From assembly GCA_963826165.1 (NCBI GenBank), contig CAWGWC010000024.1:62001-126000 (forward strand): a stretch of 64,000 nucleotides of DNA, written 5' to 3'. The position numbers and the translations under genes are program-made. This document shows, piece by piece, positions 12,401 to 20,862 of this stretch. The notes under the pieces were generated by a model. That model was not told where the DNA came from and searched no databases. It saw only the letters and a program-made list of their open reading frames with translations. The stretch comes from JACVRW01 sp963826165. Lineage in GTDB: Bacteria; Actinomycetota; Thermoleophilia; Solirubrobacterales; Thermoleophilaceae. The stretch's first letter is position 1, and each line of letters opens with the position of its first letter.

Positions 12401-13489
12401 CTAAAGCGAAGCCCAGATGTCGATCTTGGTGCGCACCCGCCCGATCACCTCGTCGGTGAACTCGCTGGTGCTGGCGTGCCCGCCCAGGTCGGGCGTGCGC
12501 ACGCCAGTCGCCGTGGCTTCGAGCACGGACTCGTAGATGGCGCGCGAGGCTGTCTCCGCGCCCTGGTGGCCCATGGTCGAGGCGTAGTGGAGCACCGCGG
12601 CGGCGGCCAGGATCATTGCCATCGGGTTCGCGATGTTCTTGCCCAGGAGTGCGGGCGCCGTGCCGTGGGGAGCCTCGGCCATCACGACACTGGGCTCGAA
12701 CTCGTCGTCGAAGGCCAGGAGCACGGACTCAGCGCCGGCGATCGAGCCGAACATGGGCATCACCAGATCGGAGAGACAGTCGCCGTCCCGGTTGAGGGCG
12801 GGGATGACGAGCGGGGCGTCGGCCGCTCCCGAGATCAGACCGGCGTAGGTGGCGTCGATCAGCACGGGGCTGTAGGGCACGTCGCCGTGACGCACGGCAG
12901 CGGCGTCCATCTCCTCCTTGAGCATCCCTTCGTACACCGGGCTCACGGTCCACTTGGGCCCCCCGTAGACGCGCCCGTGGATGCGCTCGGCCGTGCGGAA
13001 GCTGTACTCGGCCACCGCCCGGCACACGCTGCGGGTGATGCGCTCGGTGCGGTAGGCCACCTCCTCGCCGTCCTCCTCCACCCGCCACTGCTCGGCACCG
13101 TAGGCGTCGCCCACCGCCATGCGCACCACGGCGATCGGGTAGTGCACGCCCGCCACGGGTGTCACGCCGGGGATGCGCCGGCCGGTCCGGATGATCACCC
13201 GCCCGTCGATGGCCTCGCGCAGCAGCCGGTTGGGGCTGCCCACGTCCTCGGCCCCCTCGGGTGTGACCGTGGCCGCCTTGATGCCGAAGCGGGCCTCGCG
13301 CATCGCCTCCGCCGCACGCGCGACCACCTCGTTGTCGGTCTTGCGCCGGTTGGCCAGCGACAGGTCGTAGTGCTCGAGCTCCACGGGCACCTTGGTCACG
13401 GACGGATCGAGAACCCGCAGCGACTGTTCCAGCAGCTCCTGGCCGGTCTCGTCTCCCTCCAGAACGATAATTTCGAGCTGCTCAGCCAT
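12401..13489 (-). CDS. isocitrate/isopropylmalate dehydrogenase family protein
   Basis: 362 aa beta-decarboxylating dehydrogenase. These enzymes oxidise a 2-hydroxy acid with NAD(P)+ and decarboxylate the product using a divalent metal. Visible landmarks: N-terminal GDETGQEL (normally GDGIGPE), substrate-binding arginines in RTGRR near 102-106, the Lys/Asp metal site region (PVLIDATYAGLIS), and the nucleotide-binding EAPHGTAPALLGKNIANP at about 274-291. The Glu-Thr in place of Gly-Ile in the first motif and the sparse neighbourhood make the substrate (isocitrate, homoisocitrate, isopropylmalate or another acid) undecidable here. There are no leucine or TCA neighbours. Its ATG overlaps the start codon of the divergent zinc-ribbon gene. 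Confidence 0.85.
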   Translation of the reverse strand: MAEQLEIIVLEGDETGQELLEQSLRVLDPSVTKVPVELEHYDLSLANRRKTDNEVVARAAEAMREARFGIKAATVTPEGAEDVGSPNRLLREAIDGRVIIRTGRRIPGVTPVAGVHYPIAVVRMAVGDAYGAEQWRVEEDGEEVAYRTERITRSVCRAVAEYSFRTAERIHGRVYGGPKWTVSPVYEGMLKEEMDAAAVRHGDVPYSPVLIDATYAGLISGAADAPLVIPALNRDGDCLSDLVMPMFGSIAGAESVLLAFDDEFEPSVVMAEAPHGTAPALLGKNIANPMAMILAAAAVLHYASTMGHQGAETASRAIYESVLEATATGVRTPDLGGHASTSEFTDEVIGRVRTKIDIWASL

Positions 13490-13829
13490 GAACGCGCAAT
13501 CTATCGAGCAGTGCTCCTGGTGCGGAAACGCGGTGGAACGCGACGACGGCTGGCGCGCCGAGGAGGTTCCGGGCGCCCGCCGGGCGGTCTTCTGCCGCCT
13601 CGAGCACGTGTTTCCCTGGTTCGTTCAGGGACCGCACTGGGAGCCCGGCCAGCTCGAGGAGCCCTCCGGCCTGAGCGATTCGCTGGACGAGTGCGCCCAC
13701 TGCGGCGAGCGGCTGGGGGATGTGCGCGTGCTGGCGGTGCGTCATCGCGGCGAGCATCGCATTCCGGACGGCTTCTGCTCGCCCGGGCACCTGGCCGAGT
13801 GGGCCAAGGCCGGCGGGCGCTGGCAGTAG
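13488..13829 (+). CDS. small double zinc-ribbon protein, unknown function
   Basis: 113 aa with two similar Cys/His modules: CSWCGNAV...AVFCRLEH (about 9-45) and CAHCGERL...GFCSPGHLAEW (about 66-107). Each has a CxxC knuckle and a second C-x3-H site, like treble-clef or MYM-type fingers, so two zinc ions are expected. No catalytic motif is seen; a nucleic-acid or protein-binding adaptor role is a guess. The ATG (13488-13490) overlaps the start codon of the minus-strand dehydrogenase gene by two bases, leaving no intergenic promoter space. Confidence 0.7.
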   Translation: MNAQSIEQCSWCGNAVERDDGWRAEEVPGARRAVFCRLEHVFPWFVQGPHWEPGQLEEPSGLSDSLDECAHCGERLGDVRVLAVRHRGEHRIPDGFCSPGHLAEWAKAGGRWQ

Positions 13830-13898
13830 GGGGCGTTCCGCTCGGTCGTGCGCGGCAGGCTCAGCGTGGTCCGTGAGCAATAACGGGGGCCGATCGGA

Positions 13899-13950
13899 GG
13901 GGGTTCCGGAAGTTAGGTGCTCTATAGGGTCACTTTCTTCCGGGACCCCC
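13899..13950. repeat. inverted repeat between convergent genes, possible bidirectional terminator
   Basis: The arm GGGGGTTCCGGAAG (13899-13912) pairs with CTTCCGGGACCCCC (13937-13950), one mismatch, around a 24-nt loop. It lies in the 198-nt gap between the 3' ends of the zinc-ribbon gene (+) and the HD gene (-). There is no T-run on either side, so classical intrinsic termination is uncertain. Confidence 0.55.
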
Positions 13951-14027
13951 CCAAGCCACCCCCTTTACCGCTATCCGGACCACGCCGGTCAACCGCGCAG
14001 GCTGGAGCGGAGCGCAGCCAGCCCGCT

Positions 14028-14603
14028 TCAGCCCTCCCGCGGACCCAGGCCGAGCTCGTCGGCCCGCTCCTCGAGCGCGCCGATGACGAAGGCCACGTGC
14101 TGGTCGAAGTCCACGCCCAGCTCCTCGGCCCCCTCGCGCACCTCGTCGCGATTGACGCCCGCGGCGAAGCTCGGCTGCTTGAGCTTCTTCTTGACCGACT
14201 TGGGGGTCATGCCGTGGACGCCGTCCGGGCGCACGTAGGCGCAGGCGGAGATGAAGCCCGAGAGCTCGTCCACCGCGTACAGCGTCTTGGCCATGCGCGT
14301 CTCCCTCGGCACTTCGAGGAAGGTGGCGTGGCCCGCCACGGCGTCGATCAGCTCCTGCGGGTAACCGCGCTCCTCGAACAGCTCGAGCGCCTTGCGCGGG
14401 TGCCCGGTGGACAGATCGGGGTAGCGCTCGTAGTCGAGATCGTGGAGCAGGCCGGTGGCGCCCCACAGCTCCTCGTCCTCATCCCATTCGCGAGCGTAGG
14501 CGCGCATGGCGGTCTCCACGCCGAGCATGTGCTTGCGCAGCGACTCGGACTCGGTCCACTCGCAAACGAGGGCCCAGGCTTCTTCGCGGGTGGGCTCGGC
14601 CAT
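14028..14603 (-). CDS. HD-domain phosphohydrolase family protein
   Basis: 191 aa. HD-domain ligands are visible: H25 (LRKHMLGVETAM), HD at 54-55 (GLLHDLDYERYPD), H68 in STGHPRKA and H90 in VAGHATFL, with D112 in AVDELSGF. This arrangement is typical of the small HDIG-type proteins seen next to tRNA or stress genes. It is cytosolic with an acidic C terminus. Substrate is unknown. A TACCCT box lies 9 nt before the ATG with no Shine-Dalgarno, suggesting a leaderless transcript. Confidence 0.8.
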   Translation of the reverse strand: MAEPTREEAWALVCEWTESESLRKHMLGVETAMRAYAREWDEDEELWGATGLLHDLDYERYPDLSTGHPRKALELFEERGYPQELIDAVAGHATFLEVPRETRMAKTLYAVDELSGFISACAYVRPDGVHGMTPKSVKKKLKQPSFAAGVNRDEVREGAEELGVDFDQHVAFVIGALEERADELGLGPREG

Positions 14604-14612
14604 GGCCCCGGC

Positions 14613-14618
14613 AGGGTA
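14613..14618 (-). promoter_or_regulatory. -10 box TACCCT for the HD gene (minus strand)
   Basis: On the minus strand TACCCT ends 9 nt before the ATG at 14603; no ribosome binding site is visible in between. Confidence 0.4.
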
Positions 14619-14749
14619 TCCAGCGGCTGTACCGAACCTCGTGCGAGATGGCCTTCGATACCCTTTCCCGGCCGCTCGGAAGGGCGGAACCTCGCGGCGC
14701 GGCGGTCGGCGTGCCGCTTCGCAGTCCCTTTCCCCGGACGAAACCCTGC

Positions 14750-16051
14750 ATGCAGAAGTTCATCATCGAGGGCGGGGCTCCCCTCTCCGGGACCATTGCC
14801 CCCGCAGGAAACAAGAATGCCGCGCTCCCGGTCATCGCAGCGTCTCTGCTGACGCGCGAGGAGGTCGTGCTGCGCAACATCCCGCGCATCCGCGACGTGG
14901 AGGCCATGCTCGAGCTCCTGCGCCGCCTGGACGTGAAGGTCGAGTGGCGCGACGAGAACGTGGTCGCGCTCCAGGCCGACGAGGTCTCGCGCACCGATGT
15001 GGACCGCGAATGGGCCGAGCGCATCCGCGCGTCCTTCCTGATCGCCGGCCCCATGCTGGCCCGCTTCGGCCGCGCCGACATGCCACCCCCGGGCGGTGAC
15101 GTGATCGGGCGCCGGCGCCTCGACCCCCACCTCGACGCGTTTCGCGCGCTCGGCGCCGAGGTGACCGCCGATCGCTCCTACTTCCACCTCCATGCCCCCG
15201 ACGGGCTGCACGCCTGCGACTTCTTCATGGACGAGCCCTCGGTGATGGCCACCGAGAACGCCCTGATGGCGGCGGCGCTGACCCCGGGCTCGACCGTGAT
15301 CCACAACGCCGCGTCGGAGCCCCACGTGCAGGACCTGGCGCGGCTGCTCATGCAGATGGGCGCGCGGATCGAGGGCATCGGCTCCAACCTGATGATCGTC
15401 CACGGCCAGGAGGAGCTCGGGGGTGCCGACCACGCGATCGGCCCCGATCACATCGAGATCGGCTCCTTCATCGCGCTGGCCGCCTGCACGGGCGGGGAGC
15501 TGCGCATCCAGGGCTGCCTGCCCGAGGACCTGCGCATGACCAAGCTGGCCTTCGAGCGGCTCGGCTGTCGCATCGAGTACGACGGCAACGACGTGCTGGT
15601 GCCGGCCGGCCAGCAACTGCGCATCCGCTCGGACGAGGGCGACGCCGTGTCGAAGATCGAGGACGGGCCGTGGCCCGCCTTCCCGGCCGACCTGACGAGC
15701 ATCGCGCTCGCGATGGCCACCCAGGCCGAGGGCCTGGTCCTGATCCACGAGAAGATGTTCGAGAACCGGCTGTTCTTCGTCGACAAGCTGGTCTCGATGG
15801 GCGCTCGGGTGATCGTCTGCGACCCGCATCGCGCGGTCGTGAGCGGCCCGAGCCGGCTTCACGGTGAGCGGCTCTCCAGTCCGGACATCCGCGCGGGCAT
15901 GGCCCTGCTCATCGCCGCGCTGTGCGCCGACGGCACGTCCGAGATCGCGAACATCCGCGAGATCGACCGTGGTTACGAGCGCATCGACGAGCGGCTGCGG
16001 GCCCTGGGCGCGCGCATCGAGCGCGTGGCCTCCGAACGCGTGCCCGCCTAG
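14750..16051 (+). CDS. murA: UDP-N-acetylglucosamine 1-carboxyvinyltransferase MurA
   Basis: 433 aa EPSP-synthase-fold enzyme that transfers enolpyruvate from PEP to UDP-GlcNAc, the first committed step of peptidoglycan synthesis. The N-terminal GNKNAALP motif (K22, N23) is intact, as are RASFLIAGPMLARFG (93-107), the C-terminal DIRAGMALLIAA and the final IDRGYERIDERL. The loop that normally reads PGGCxIGxRP reads PGGDVIGRRR. The residue equivalent to E. coli Cys115 is therefore Asp117 (codon 15098-15100), a change known to abolish fosfomycin alkylation while keeping activity. ATG 14750 is chosen from the conserved MxKFxIxGG start; no good ribosome binding site is seen. It heads the his run, 18 nt before hisZ. 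Confidence 0.95.
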   Translation: MQKFIIEGGAPLSGTIAPAGNKNAALPVIAASLLTREEVVLRNIPRIRDVEAMLELLRRLDVKVEWRDENVVALQADEVSRTDVDREWAERIRASFLIAGPMLARFGRADMPPPGGDVIGRRRLDPHLDAFRALGAEVTADRSYFHLHAPDGLHACDFFMDEPSVMATENALMAAALTPGSTVIHNAASEPHVQDLARLLMQMGARIEGIGSNLMIVHGQEELGGADHAIGPDHIEIGSFIALAACTGGELRIQGCLPEDLRMTKLAFERLGCRIEYDGNDVLVPAGQQLRIRSDEGDAVSKIEDGPWPAFPADLTSIALAMATQAEGLVLIHEKMFENRLFFVDKLVSMGARVIVCDPHRAVVSGPSRLHGERLSSPDIRAGMALLIAALCADGTSEIANIREIDRGYERIDERLRALGARIERVASERVPA

Positions 16052-16069
16052 AGCGGCCGGGAGGTCCGC

Positions 16070-17051
16070 ATGACCGTGCCGTCGCGCGCTCCCATCCCGC
16101 CGGGCACCCGCGACGTGCTGCCCGAGGAGATGCGGGAGCTGCGCGCGATCTGCGACCGGATGCGCGAGAGCTTCGAGGGCATGGGCTACGGCGAGATCCA
16201 CACCCCCGCGCTCGAGTACGAGGAGGTCCTGCGCCGCGGCGACGAGAGCGCCGCGGGGGCGCGCTACCGCACCTTCGACGAGCAGGGCAACGTCCTGGCG
16301 CTGCGCTCGGACATGACCATTCCCATCGCCCGTGTGGTGGCCGCCCGTTACGAGGCCGTCGAGGATCCGCTGCGCTTCTGTTACTTCTCGCGCGCCTGGC
16401 GGGCGACCGATCGCGGCGTGGGGGAGCCGCGGGAGTTCCTTCAGGGCGGCATCGAGCTCATCGGCGTCGCGGGAGCCGAGGGCGAGGCGGAGGTCGTGGC
16501 CCTCACCCTCGACGCCCTGGACCGGGCCGGCCTGCGCCGCCATCGCCTCGGCATCGGCGACGGCGCGCTCTACCGGCGGCTGCTTGCTGGCCCTCGAGGT
16601 GCCGGAGGAGCATCACCGGCCGCTGATCGAAACGCTGTCGCGCCGCGATCTGGTGGGCCTCGAGATGGCGGTGACCGCTCTGGGGCTGGGCGAGCCGGAG
16701 CGGCAGCTGCTGGTCAGGCTGCCCGAGCTGCGCGGCGGCGCCGAGGTGCTCGATCGCGCGGACGGCCCCGTGGGGGCCGCGGTCGAGAGCCTGCGCGCCC
16801 TGCACGAGCTGCTCGAGCAGCGCGGGGTGGCCGATCGGGTGATCTTCGACCTGGGACTGGTGCGCGAGCTCGGCTACTACACGGGCGCGGTGTTCGAGGT
16901 CTACGACCCGGCGGTGGGCTTCACCCTTGGCGGTGGTGGGCGCTACGACGACCTGATCGGCCGCTTCGGCCGCGACCGGCCCGCCTGCGGCGTGGCCCTG
17001 GACGTGCAGCGCGTGCACCTGGCTCAGGCCGCCGAGGAGGCGCTCCGATGA
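16070..17051 (+). CDS. hisZ: ATP phosphoribosyltransferase regulatory subunit HisZ, interrupted by a +1 frameshift
   Basis: HisZ is a catalytically dead histidyl-tRNA synthetase paralogue that pairs with short-form HisG. The first part (PPGTRDVLPEEMRELRAICDR..., then LRSDMTIPIARVVAARY and FCYFSRAWRA) is read from the ATG at 16070, preceded by GGGAGG. Around 16585-16600 the homology moves one base: ...ALYRRLLAG in the first frame continues as LALEVPEEHHRPLIETLS in the next. That frame runs to the TGA at 17049-17051 and includes GLVRELGYYTGAVFEVY and GGGRYDDLIGRFG. One extra base, or loss of two, explains it. The stop overlaps the hisG ATG by 4 bases, as in an intact operon, so a recent mutation or sequencing indel is most likely. 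Confidence 0.88.
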
Positions 17052-17680
17052 ACGCCTCCGAGAAGCTCACCATCGCCGTGCCCCGCGGCGCCCTCTTCTA
17101 CGGCACGCTCGACCTTCTCGACGGGCTGGGGGTGGACACGGCGGAGGTGCGCTCGAACGACCGCAAGCTCCTGTTCGCCGACGCGGGCATCGTGACCATG
17201 CGCCCCAGCGACGTGCCCACCTACGTCGAGCACGGCTCGGCCGACCTGGGCATCACCGGCAAGGACGTGCTGCTCGAGCAGTCTCAGCGCAAGGTCTACG
17301 AGCTGCTGGATCTCGGCTACGGGCGCTGCACGATGGTGGTGGCCGCACGCGAGGGCGGCGACCCGATCGGTGACGCCCTGCGGCGCCTCGGACGGGTGCG
17401 GCTGGCCACCAAGTACCCGCGGATCGCGGCTCAGCACTTCGCCGACACCGGACGCCAGGCGGAGATCGTGGAGGTCAAGGGCTCGGTCGAGCTCGCTCCA
17501 CTCACCGGGCTCGTGGACGGCATCGTGGACCTCACCGCGACGGGGGCCACGCTGCGCGAGAACCACCTGCGCGTGGTCGAGGAGATCGGCGACTGCACCG
17601 CACGCCTGATCGCCAACCCGGTAGCGCACAAGCTGAAGGCGGCTCAGATCGACCGCCTGATCGAGAGGCTGCGCTCGTGA
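17048..17680 (+). CDS. hisG: ATP phosphoribosyltransferase, short form HisG
   Basis: 210 aa catalytic subunit that condenses ATP with PRPP in the first step of histidine synthesis. It begins LTIAVPRGALFYGTLDLL, has the DLGITGKDVLLE segment near 74-85 and the PRPP-binding stretch GLVDGIVDLTATGATLRENHL near 155-175. It lacks the C-terminal regulatory domain of long HisG, so by family rule it needs HisZ, which lies directly upstream. ATG overlaps the hisZ stop (ATGA). The 5' hisZ frame happens to stay open into this gene, so automated callers may report a false fusion starting at 16070. Confidence 0.96.
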   Translation: MNASEKLTIAVPRGALFYGTLDLLDGLGVDTAEVRSNDRKLLFADAGIVTMRPSDVPTYVEHGSADLGITGKDVLLEQSQRKVYELLDLGYGRCTMVVAAREGGDPIGDALRRLGRVRLATKYPRIAAQHFADTGRQAEIVEVKGSVELAPLTGLVDGIVDLTATGATLRENHLRVVEEIGDCTARLIANPVAHKLKAAQIDRLIERLRS

Positions 17681-18909
17681 GGATCATTCGCGACGGTCTG
17701 GGCCGGGTGCGCGCGCATGGAGCGAGCCCGGAGGCGGTGGCCGAGATCATCCTGTCGGTTCGCACGGGTGGCGACGAGGCGCTGCTCGAGCTCACCGAGC
17801 GCCTCGACGGTGTGCGCCCGGCGGACGGCGAGCTGCGCAGTCCGTCAGCGGAGCTGGAGGCGGCCGAGGCCGGCCTGGAACCGCAGCTGCGGGGCGCGAT
17901 CGAGACCTCGATGGCCAACGTGCGCCGGGTGGCCGAAGCGCAGCTCGGCGATCCGCCGGCGGTCGAGCTCGCCCAGGGCCAGCGAGTGGAGCTGGCGGAG
18001 CTGCCCGTGGCCCGTGCCGCGGCCTACGTGCCCGGCGGGCGCGCGCCGTATGTCTCGACGGTCGTGATGTGCGCCGTCACGGCCGCCGTGGCCGGCGTCG
18101 AGGAGGTGGCGATCTGCTGCCCGCCCGGCGCGGACGGAAGGGTCCATCCGGCCGTCCTCGGCGCCTGCGCGCTGTGCGGGGTGGCTGAGGTGTACCGGAT
18201 GGGCGGGGCCCAGGCGATCGCCGCGCTGGCCCACGGCACCGAGAGCATCCCGGCCGTGGACGTGATCGCCGGGCCGGGCAATTCGTGGGTCACCGAGGCC
18301 AAGCGCCAGGTGTTCGGGCAGGTGGGCATCGACGGCCTGGCCGGGCCGAGTGAGCTGGTGGTGGTGGCCTCGGGCGAAGCAGATCCCGAGTTGGTGGCGT
18401 TCGACCTGCTCGCCCAGGCCGAGCACGGTCCCGACAGCCTGGTGGCCCTGGTGGCGCTCGGCGAGAGCCTGCTGGAGGCAGTGGTGGAGGCCGTGGAGCG
18501 CCTCGCGCCGGAGCGGCCGAGCGTGAGCGACGCCGATCTGCAGGTGCGCCTGGCCGCCGGCCCCGAGGAGGCCCTCGAGCTGGCCGAGCGCTTCGCGCCC
18601 GAGCACCTCGAGCTGATCGGCGCCGAGGTCGAGCCGCTCGCGGGCCGCGTCCGACGCGCCGGCTGCGTTTTCGTCGGGCAGGGGGCCGCCACCGCCTTCG
18701 GCGACTACGTGGCGGGCTCCAACCACGTGCTGCCCACCGGTGGTGCGGCGCGCTTTCAGTCGAGCCTCTCGCCCGCGGTCTTCCGGCGCCGCCTGGCGCG
18801 GGTATCCTTGCCCGGGGAGGCGCCCGCCCGCCTCGCACCCGCCGGCGCGGCACTCGCCCGCGCCGAGGGCTTCCCCGTTCACGCCGAATCGATGGAGCGC
18901 CGCGCGTGA
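17677..18909 (+). CDS. hisD: histidinol dehydrogenase
   Basis: 410 aa zinc enzyme that oxidises L-histidinol to L-histidine with two NAD+. Diagnostic segments: AAAYVPGGRAPYVSTVVM near 114, YRMGGAQAIAALAHGT near 174-189, DVIAGPGNSWVTEAKRQVFG near 197-216, GLAGPSELVVVAS and AQAEHGPDS near 250-258 (zinc and catalytic residues), and the C-terminal PEHLELIG. GTG start overlaps the hisG stop by 4 bases. The C terminus runs into hisB with a 4-base overlap. Confidence 0.97.
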   Translation: MRIIRDGLGRVRAHGASPEAVAEIILSVRTGGDEALLELTERLDGVRPADGELRSPSAELEAAEAGLEPQLRGAIETSMANVRRVAEAQLGDPPAVELAQGQRVELAELPVARAAAYVPGGRAPYVSTVVMCAVTAAVAGVEEVAICCPPGADGRVHPAVLGACALCGVAEVYRMGGAQAIAALAHGTESIPAVDVIAGPGNSWVTEAKRQVFGQVGIDGLAGPSELVVVASGEADPELVAFDLLAQAEHGPDSLVALVALGESLLEAVVEAVERLAPERPSVSDADLQVRLAAGPEEALELAERFAPEHLELIGAEVEPLAGRVRRAGCVFVGQGAATAFGDYVAGSNHVLPTGGAARFQSSLSPAVFRRRLARVSLPGEAPARLAPAGAALARAEGFPVHAESMERRA

Positions 18910-19493
18910 CCCGCACCTCGCAGATCCACCGGACCACCGGCGAAACCGACATCCAGCTCAGCCTCGACCTGGACGGCACGGGCGAGGGTGCCCGGGAGAC
19001 CGGCGTCGGCTTCTTCGACCACCTGCTCGACGCCGTGGCCCGCCACGGGCTCGTCGACCTCGACGTGCATGCCCAGGGCGATCTCGAGACCGGTCCTCAC
19101 CACACCGTCGAGGACACCGGGCTTGCGCTCGGACAGGCGCTCGACGAGGCGCTGGGCGACCGCGCCGGCATTCGCCGCTTCGGGCACGCCGTGGTGCCGA
19201 TGGACGAGGCGCGAGCGTCGTGCGCACTGGACATCTCGGGACGTCCCTACACGGCGCTCGAGGGCGAGTTCGCTGCGGAGCGGGTGGCCGACTTCGACAC
19301 CGACCTGGTCGAGGAGTTCGTGCGCGCCGTGGCCAACACGGCGAAGCTCACGGTGCACGTGCGCCTCGAAGCGGGCTCGAACGCCCATCACCAGGTGGAG
19401 GCGTCGTTCAAGGCGTTCGCCCGGGCGCTGCGCCAGGCCGTGGAGCACGACGAGCGCGTCAGCGGCGTGCCGTCGACCAAAGGCGTCCTGTGA
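18906..19493 (+). CDS. hisB: imidazoleglycerol-phosphate dehydratase
   Basis: 195 aa manganese enzyme converting IGP to imidazole-acetol phosphate. The two internally similar halves with metal-binding motifs are clear: FFDHLLDAVARHG and HHTVEDTGLALGQAL in the first, and NAHHQVEASFKAFARAL near the end. It is monofunctional: no HAD phosphatase domain is attached. hisC, which normally lies between hisD and hisB in actinobacteria, is absent here. GTG start, 4-base overlap with hisD. Confidence 0.97.
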   Translation: MTRTSQIHRTTGETDIQLSLDLDGTGEGARETGVGFFDHLLDAVARHGLVDLDVHAQGDLETGPHHTVEDTGLALGQALDEALGDRAGIRRFGHAVVPMDEARASCALDISGRPYTALEGEFAAERVADFDTDLVEEFVRAVANTAKLTVHVRLEAGSNAHHQVEASFKAFARALRQAVEHDERVSGVPSTKGVL

Positions 19494-20134
19494 CGCCCGC
19501 GTCGATAGCCATCCTCGACTACGGGATGGGCAACCTGCGCTCGGTGGCCAAGGCGCTCGAGCACGTGGGCGCGAAGGCCGAGCTCACCAACGATCACGCA
19601 CGCGTGCGCGAGGCGGACGGCGTGGTCCTCCCGGGGGTCGGGGCGATGCCACGGGCCATGGAGGCGGTGCGCAGTCTCGGCCTCGACGATCTGCTGCGCG
19701 AGCGCGTGGAGGCCGGCGTGCCGCTGATCGGGCTGTGCATGGGCATGCAGCTGCTGTTCGACTCGACCACCGAATTGGGCGGGGCCGAGGGCATCGGCCT
19801 GCTCGAGGGCCCGGTGGAGAGCCTCGACGCGCCGGGGCTCAAGATCCCGCAGATCGGCTGGAATCCGGTGTCGTGGCGCCGCCGCAGCCCCCTCAACGAG
19901 GACCTGCCCGACCCCTGTGCCTTCTACCACGCCAACTCGTTCGCGCCGCGCCCGGCGCGAGACGAGTACGTGTTAGGCACGGCCGAGTACGGGACGGAGT
20001 TCGTGAGCGTGGTGGCGCGCGAGGACGGCCTTGCGCCCATCTTCGGGCTGCAGTCGCACCCGGAGAAGTCGGGACCGCACGGGCTCGCGCTGCTGCGCAA
20101 CTTCGTGGGGACCTGCGCGAGGGTCCCCGCGTGA
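19490..20134 (+). CDS. hisH: imidazole glycerol phosphate synthase, glutaminase subunit HisH
   Basis: 214 aa class I amidotransferase supplying ammonia to HisF. N-terminal AILDYGMGNLRSVAKALEHVG is diagnostic. The nucleophile elbow is GLCMGMQLLF (Cys near 82) and the partner His-Glu is in SHPEKSG near the C terminus (about 195-201). A conserved KIPQIGWNPV lies mid-protein. GTG start overlaps the hisB stop by 4 bases and the gene end overlaps hisA by 4 bases. Confidence 0.97.
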   Translation: MTPASIAILDYGMGNLRSVAKALEHVGAKAELTNDHARVREADGVVLPGVGAMPRAMEAVRSLGLDDLLRERVEAGVPLIGLCMGMQLLFDSTTELGGAEGIGLLEGPVESLDAPGLKIPQIGWNPVSWRRRSPLNEDLPDPCAFYHANSFAPRPARDEYVLGTAEYGTEFVSVVAREDGLAPIFGLQSHPEKSGPHGLALLRNFVGTCARVPA

Positions 20135-20862
20135 TCCTGCTGCCGGCGATCGACATCCGCGACGGGAAGGCGGTGCGCCTGCGCCAGGGCGACTTCGACG
20201 ACGAGACCGTGTACGCCGACGATCCGCTCGAGGCCGCGCGCTCCTTCGTCGAGGCCGGCGCCCGCTTCCTGCACGTGGTCGATCTCGACGGCGCCCGTGA
20301 GGGCGAGCCGGTGAACCTCCAGCACGTGGAGCGCATCGCCCGGGAGCTACCGGTGCCGCTCGAGCTCGGCGGCGGGCTGCGCTCGATCGCCTCGATCCGC
20401 CGCGCGCTCGCGGCCGGCGCGGACCGGGTGGTGCTCGGCACGGCGGCGTTCACCGACCCGGACCTGCTCGACGAGGCGCTCTCGGCCTTCACGTCCAGGA
20501 TCCTCGTGGGGGTGGACGTGCGCGGGGGCCAGGTGGCAGTGGCCGGCTGGACACGCGAGACCCAGGTACGGGGCGAGGACGCCATCCGTCGCATGCAGCA
20601 GCACGGCGCCACGCGCTTCGTCTACACCAACGTCGACCGCGACGGAATGCTGGAGGGGCCGGACCTCGACGAGGTGGTACGCGTGTCCGAGGCGGTGCGG
20701 GGGCGTTTTCTCTACTCGGGCGGCATAGCCTCGATCGATGACCTCCACGCCCTGCGGAACCTGCGCCTCATCAATCTCGCGGGCGTGATCTCGGGCAAGG
20801 CGCTCTACGAAGGGCGGATCGGGGTGGCCGAGGGCCAGGCCGCGCTCGATCCACGCGACTGA
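20131..20862 (+). CDS. hisA: phosphoribosylformimino-5-aminoimidazole carboxamide ribotide isomerase
   Basis: 243 aa TIM-barrel isomerase of histidine synthesis (ProFAR to PRFAR). It starts ILLPAIDIRDGKAVRLRQGD, where Asp8 is the first catalytic residue; the second catalytic Asp lies in YTNVDRDGMLEGPD near 169-182. Phosphate-binding glycines appear in LGGGLRSIASIRRAL and in SGGIASIDDL. In some actinobacteria this enzyme (PriA) also serves tryptophan synthesis; whether that holds here depends on a trpF elsewhere. GTG start overlaps the hisH stop. Confidence 0.95.
   Translation: MILLPAIDIRDGKAVRLRQGDFDDETVYADDPLEAARSFVEAGARFLHVVDLDGAREGEPVNLQHVERIARELPVPLELGGGLRSIASIRRALAAGADRVVLGTAAFTDPDLLDEALSAFTSRILVGVDVRGGQVAVAGWTRETQVRGEDAIRRMQQHGATRFVYTNVDRDGMLEGPDLDEVVRVSEAVRGRFLYSGGIASIDDLHALRNLRLINLAGVISGKALYEGRIGVAEGQAALDPRD

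Noticed and set aside
14348..16543. 731-codon open frame on the minus strand opposite murA and hisZ
   Set aside because: Composition is that of a high-GC antisense shadow (His/Gln/Asp/Leu mix); murA on the plus strand is certain.
16070..17680. Single 536-residue HisZ-HisG fusion read in one frame
   Set aside because: The middle third of that frame is Gly/Arg/Ala-rich nonsense, while the next frame carries HisZ homology and ends at the normal overlap with hisG.
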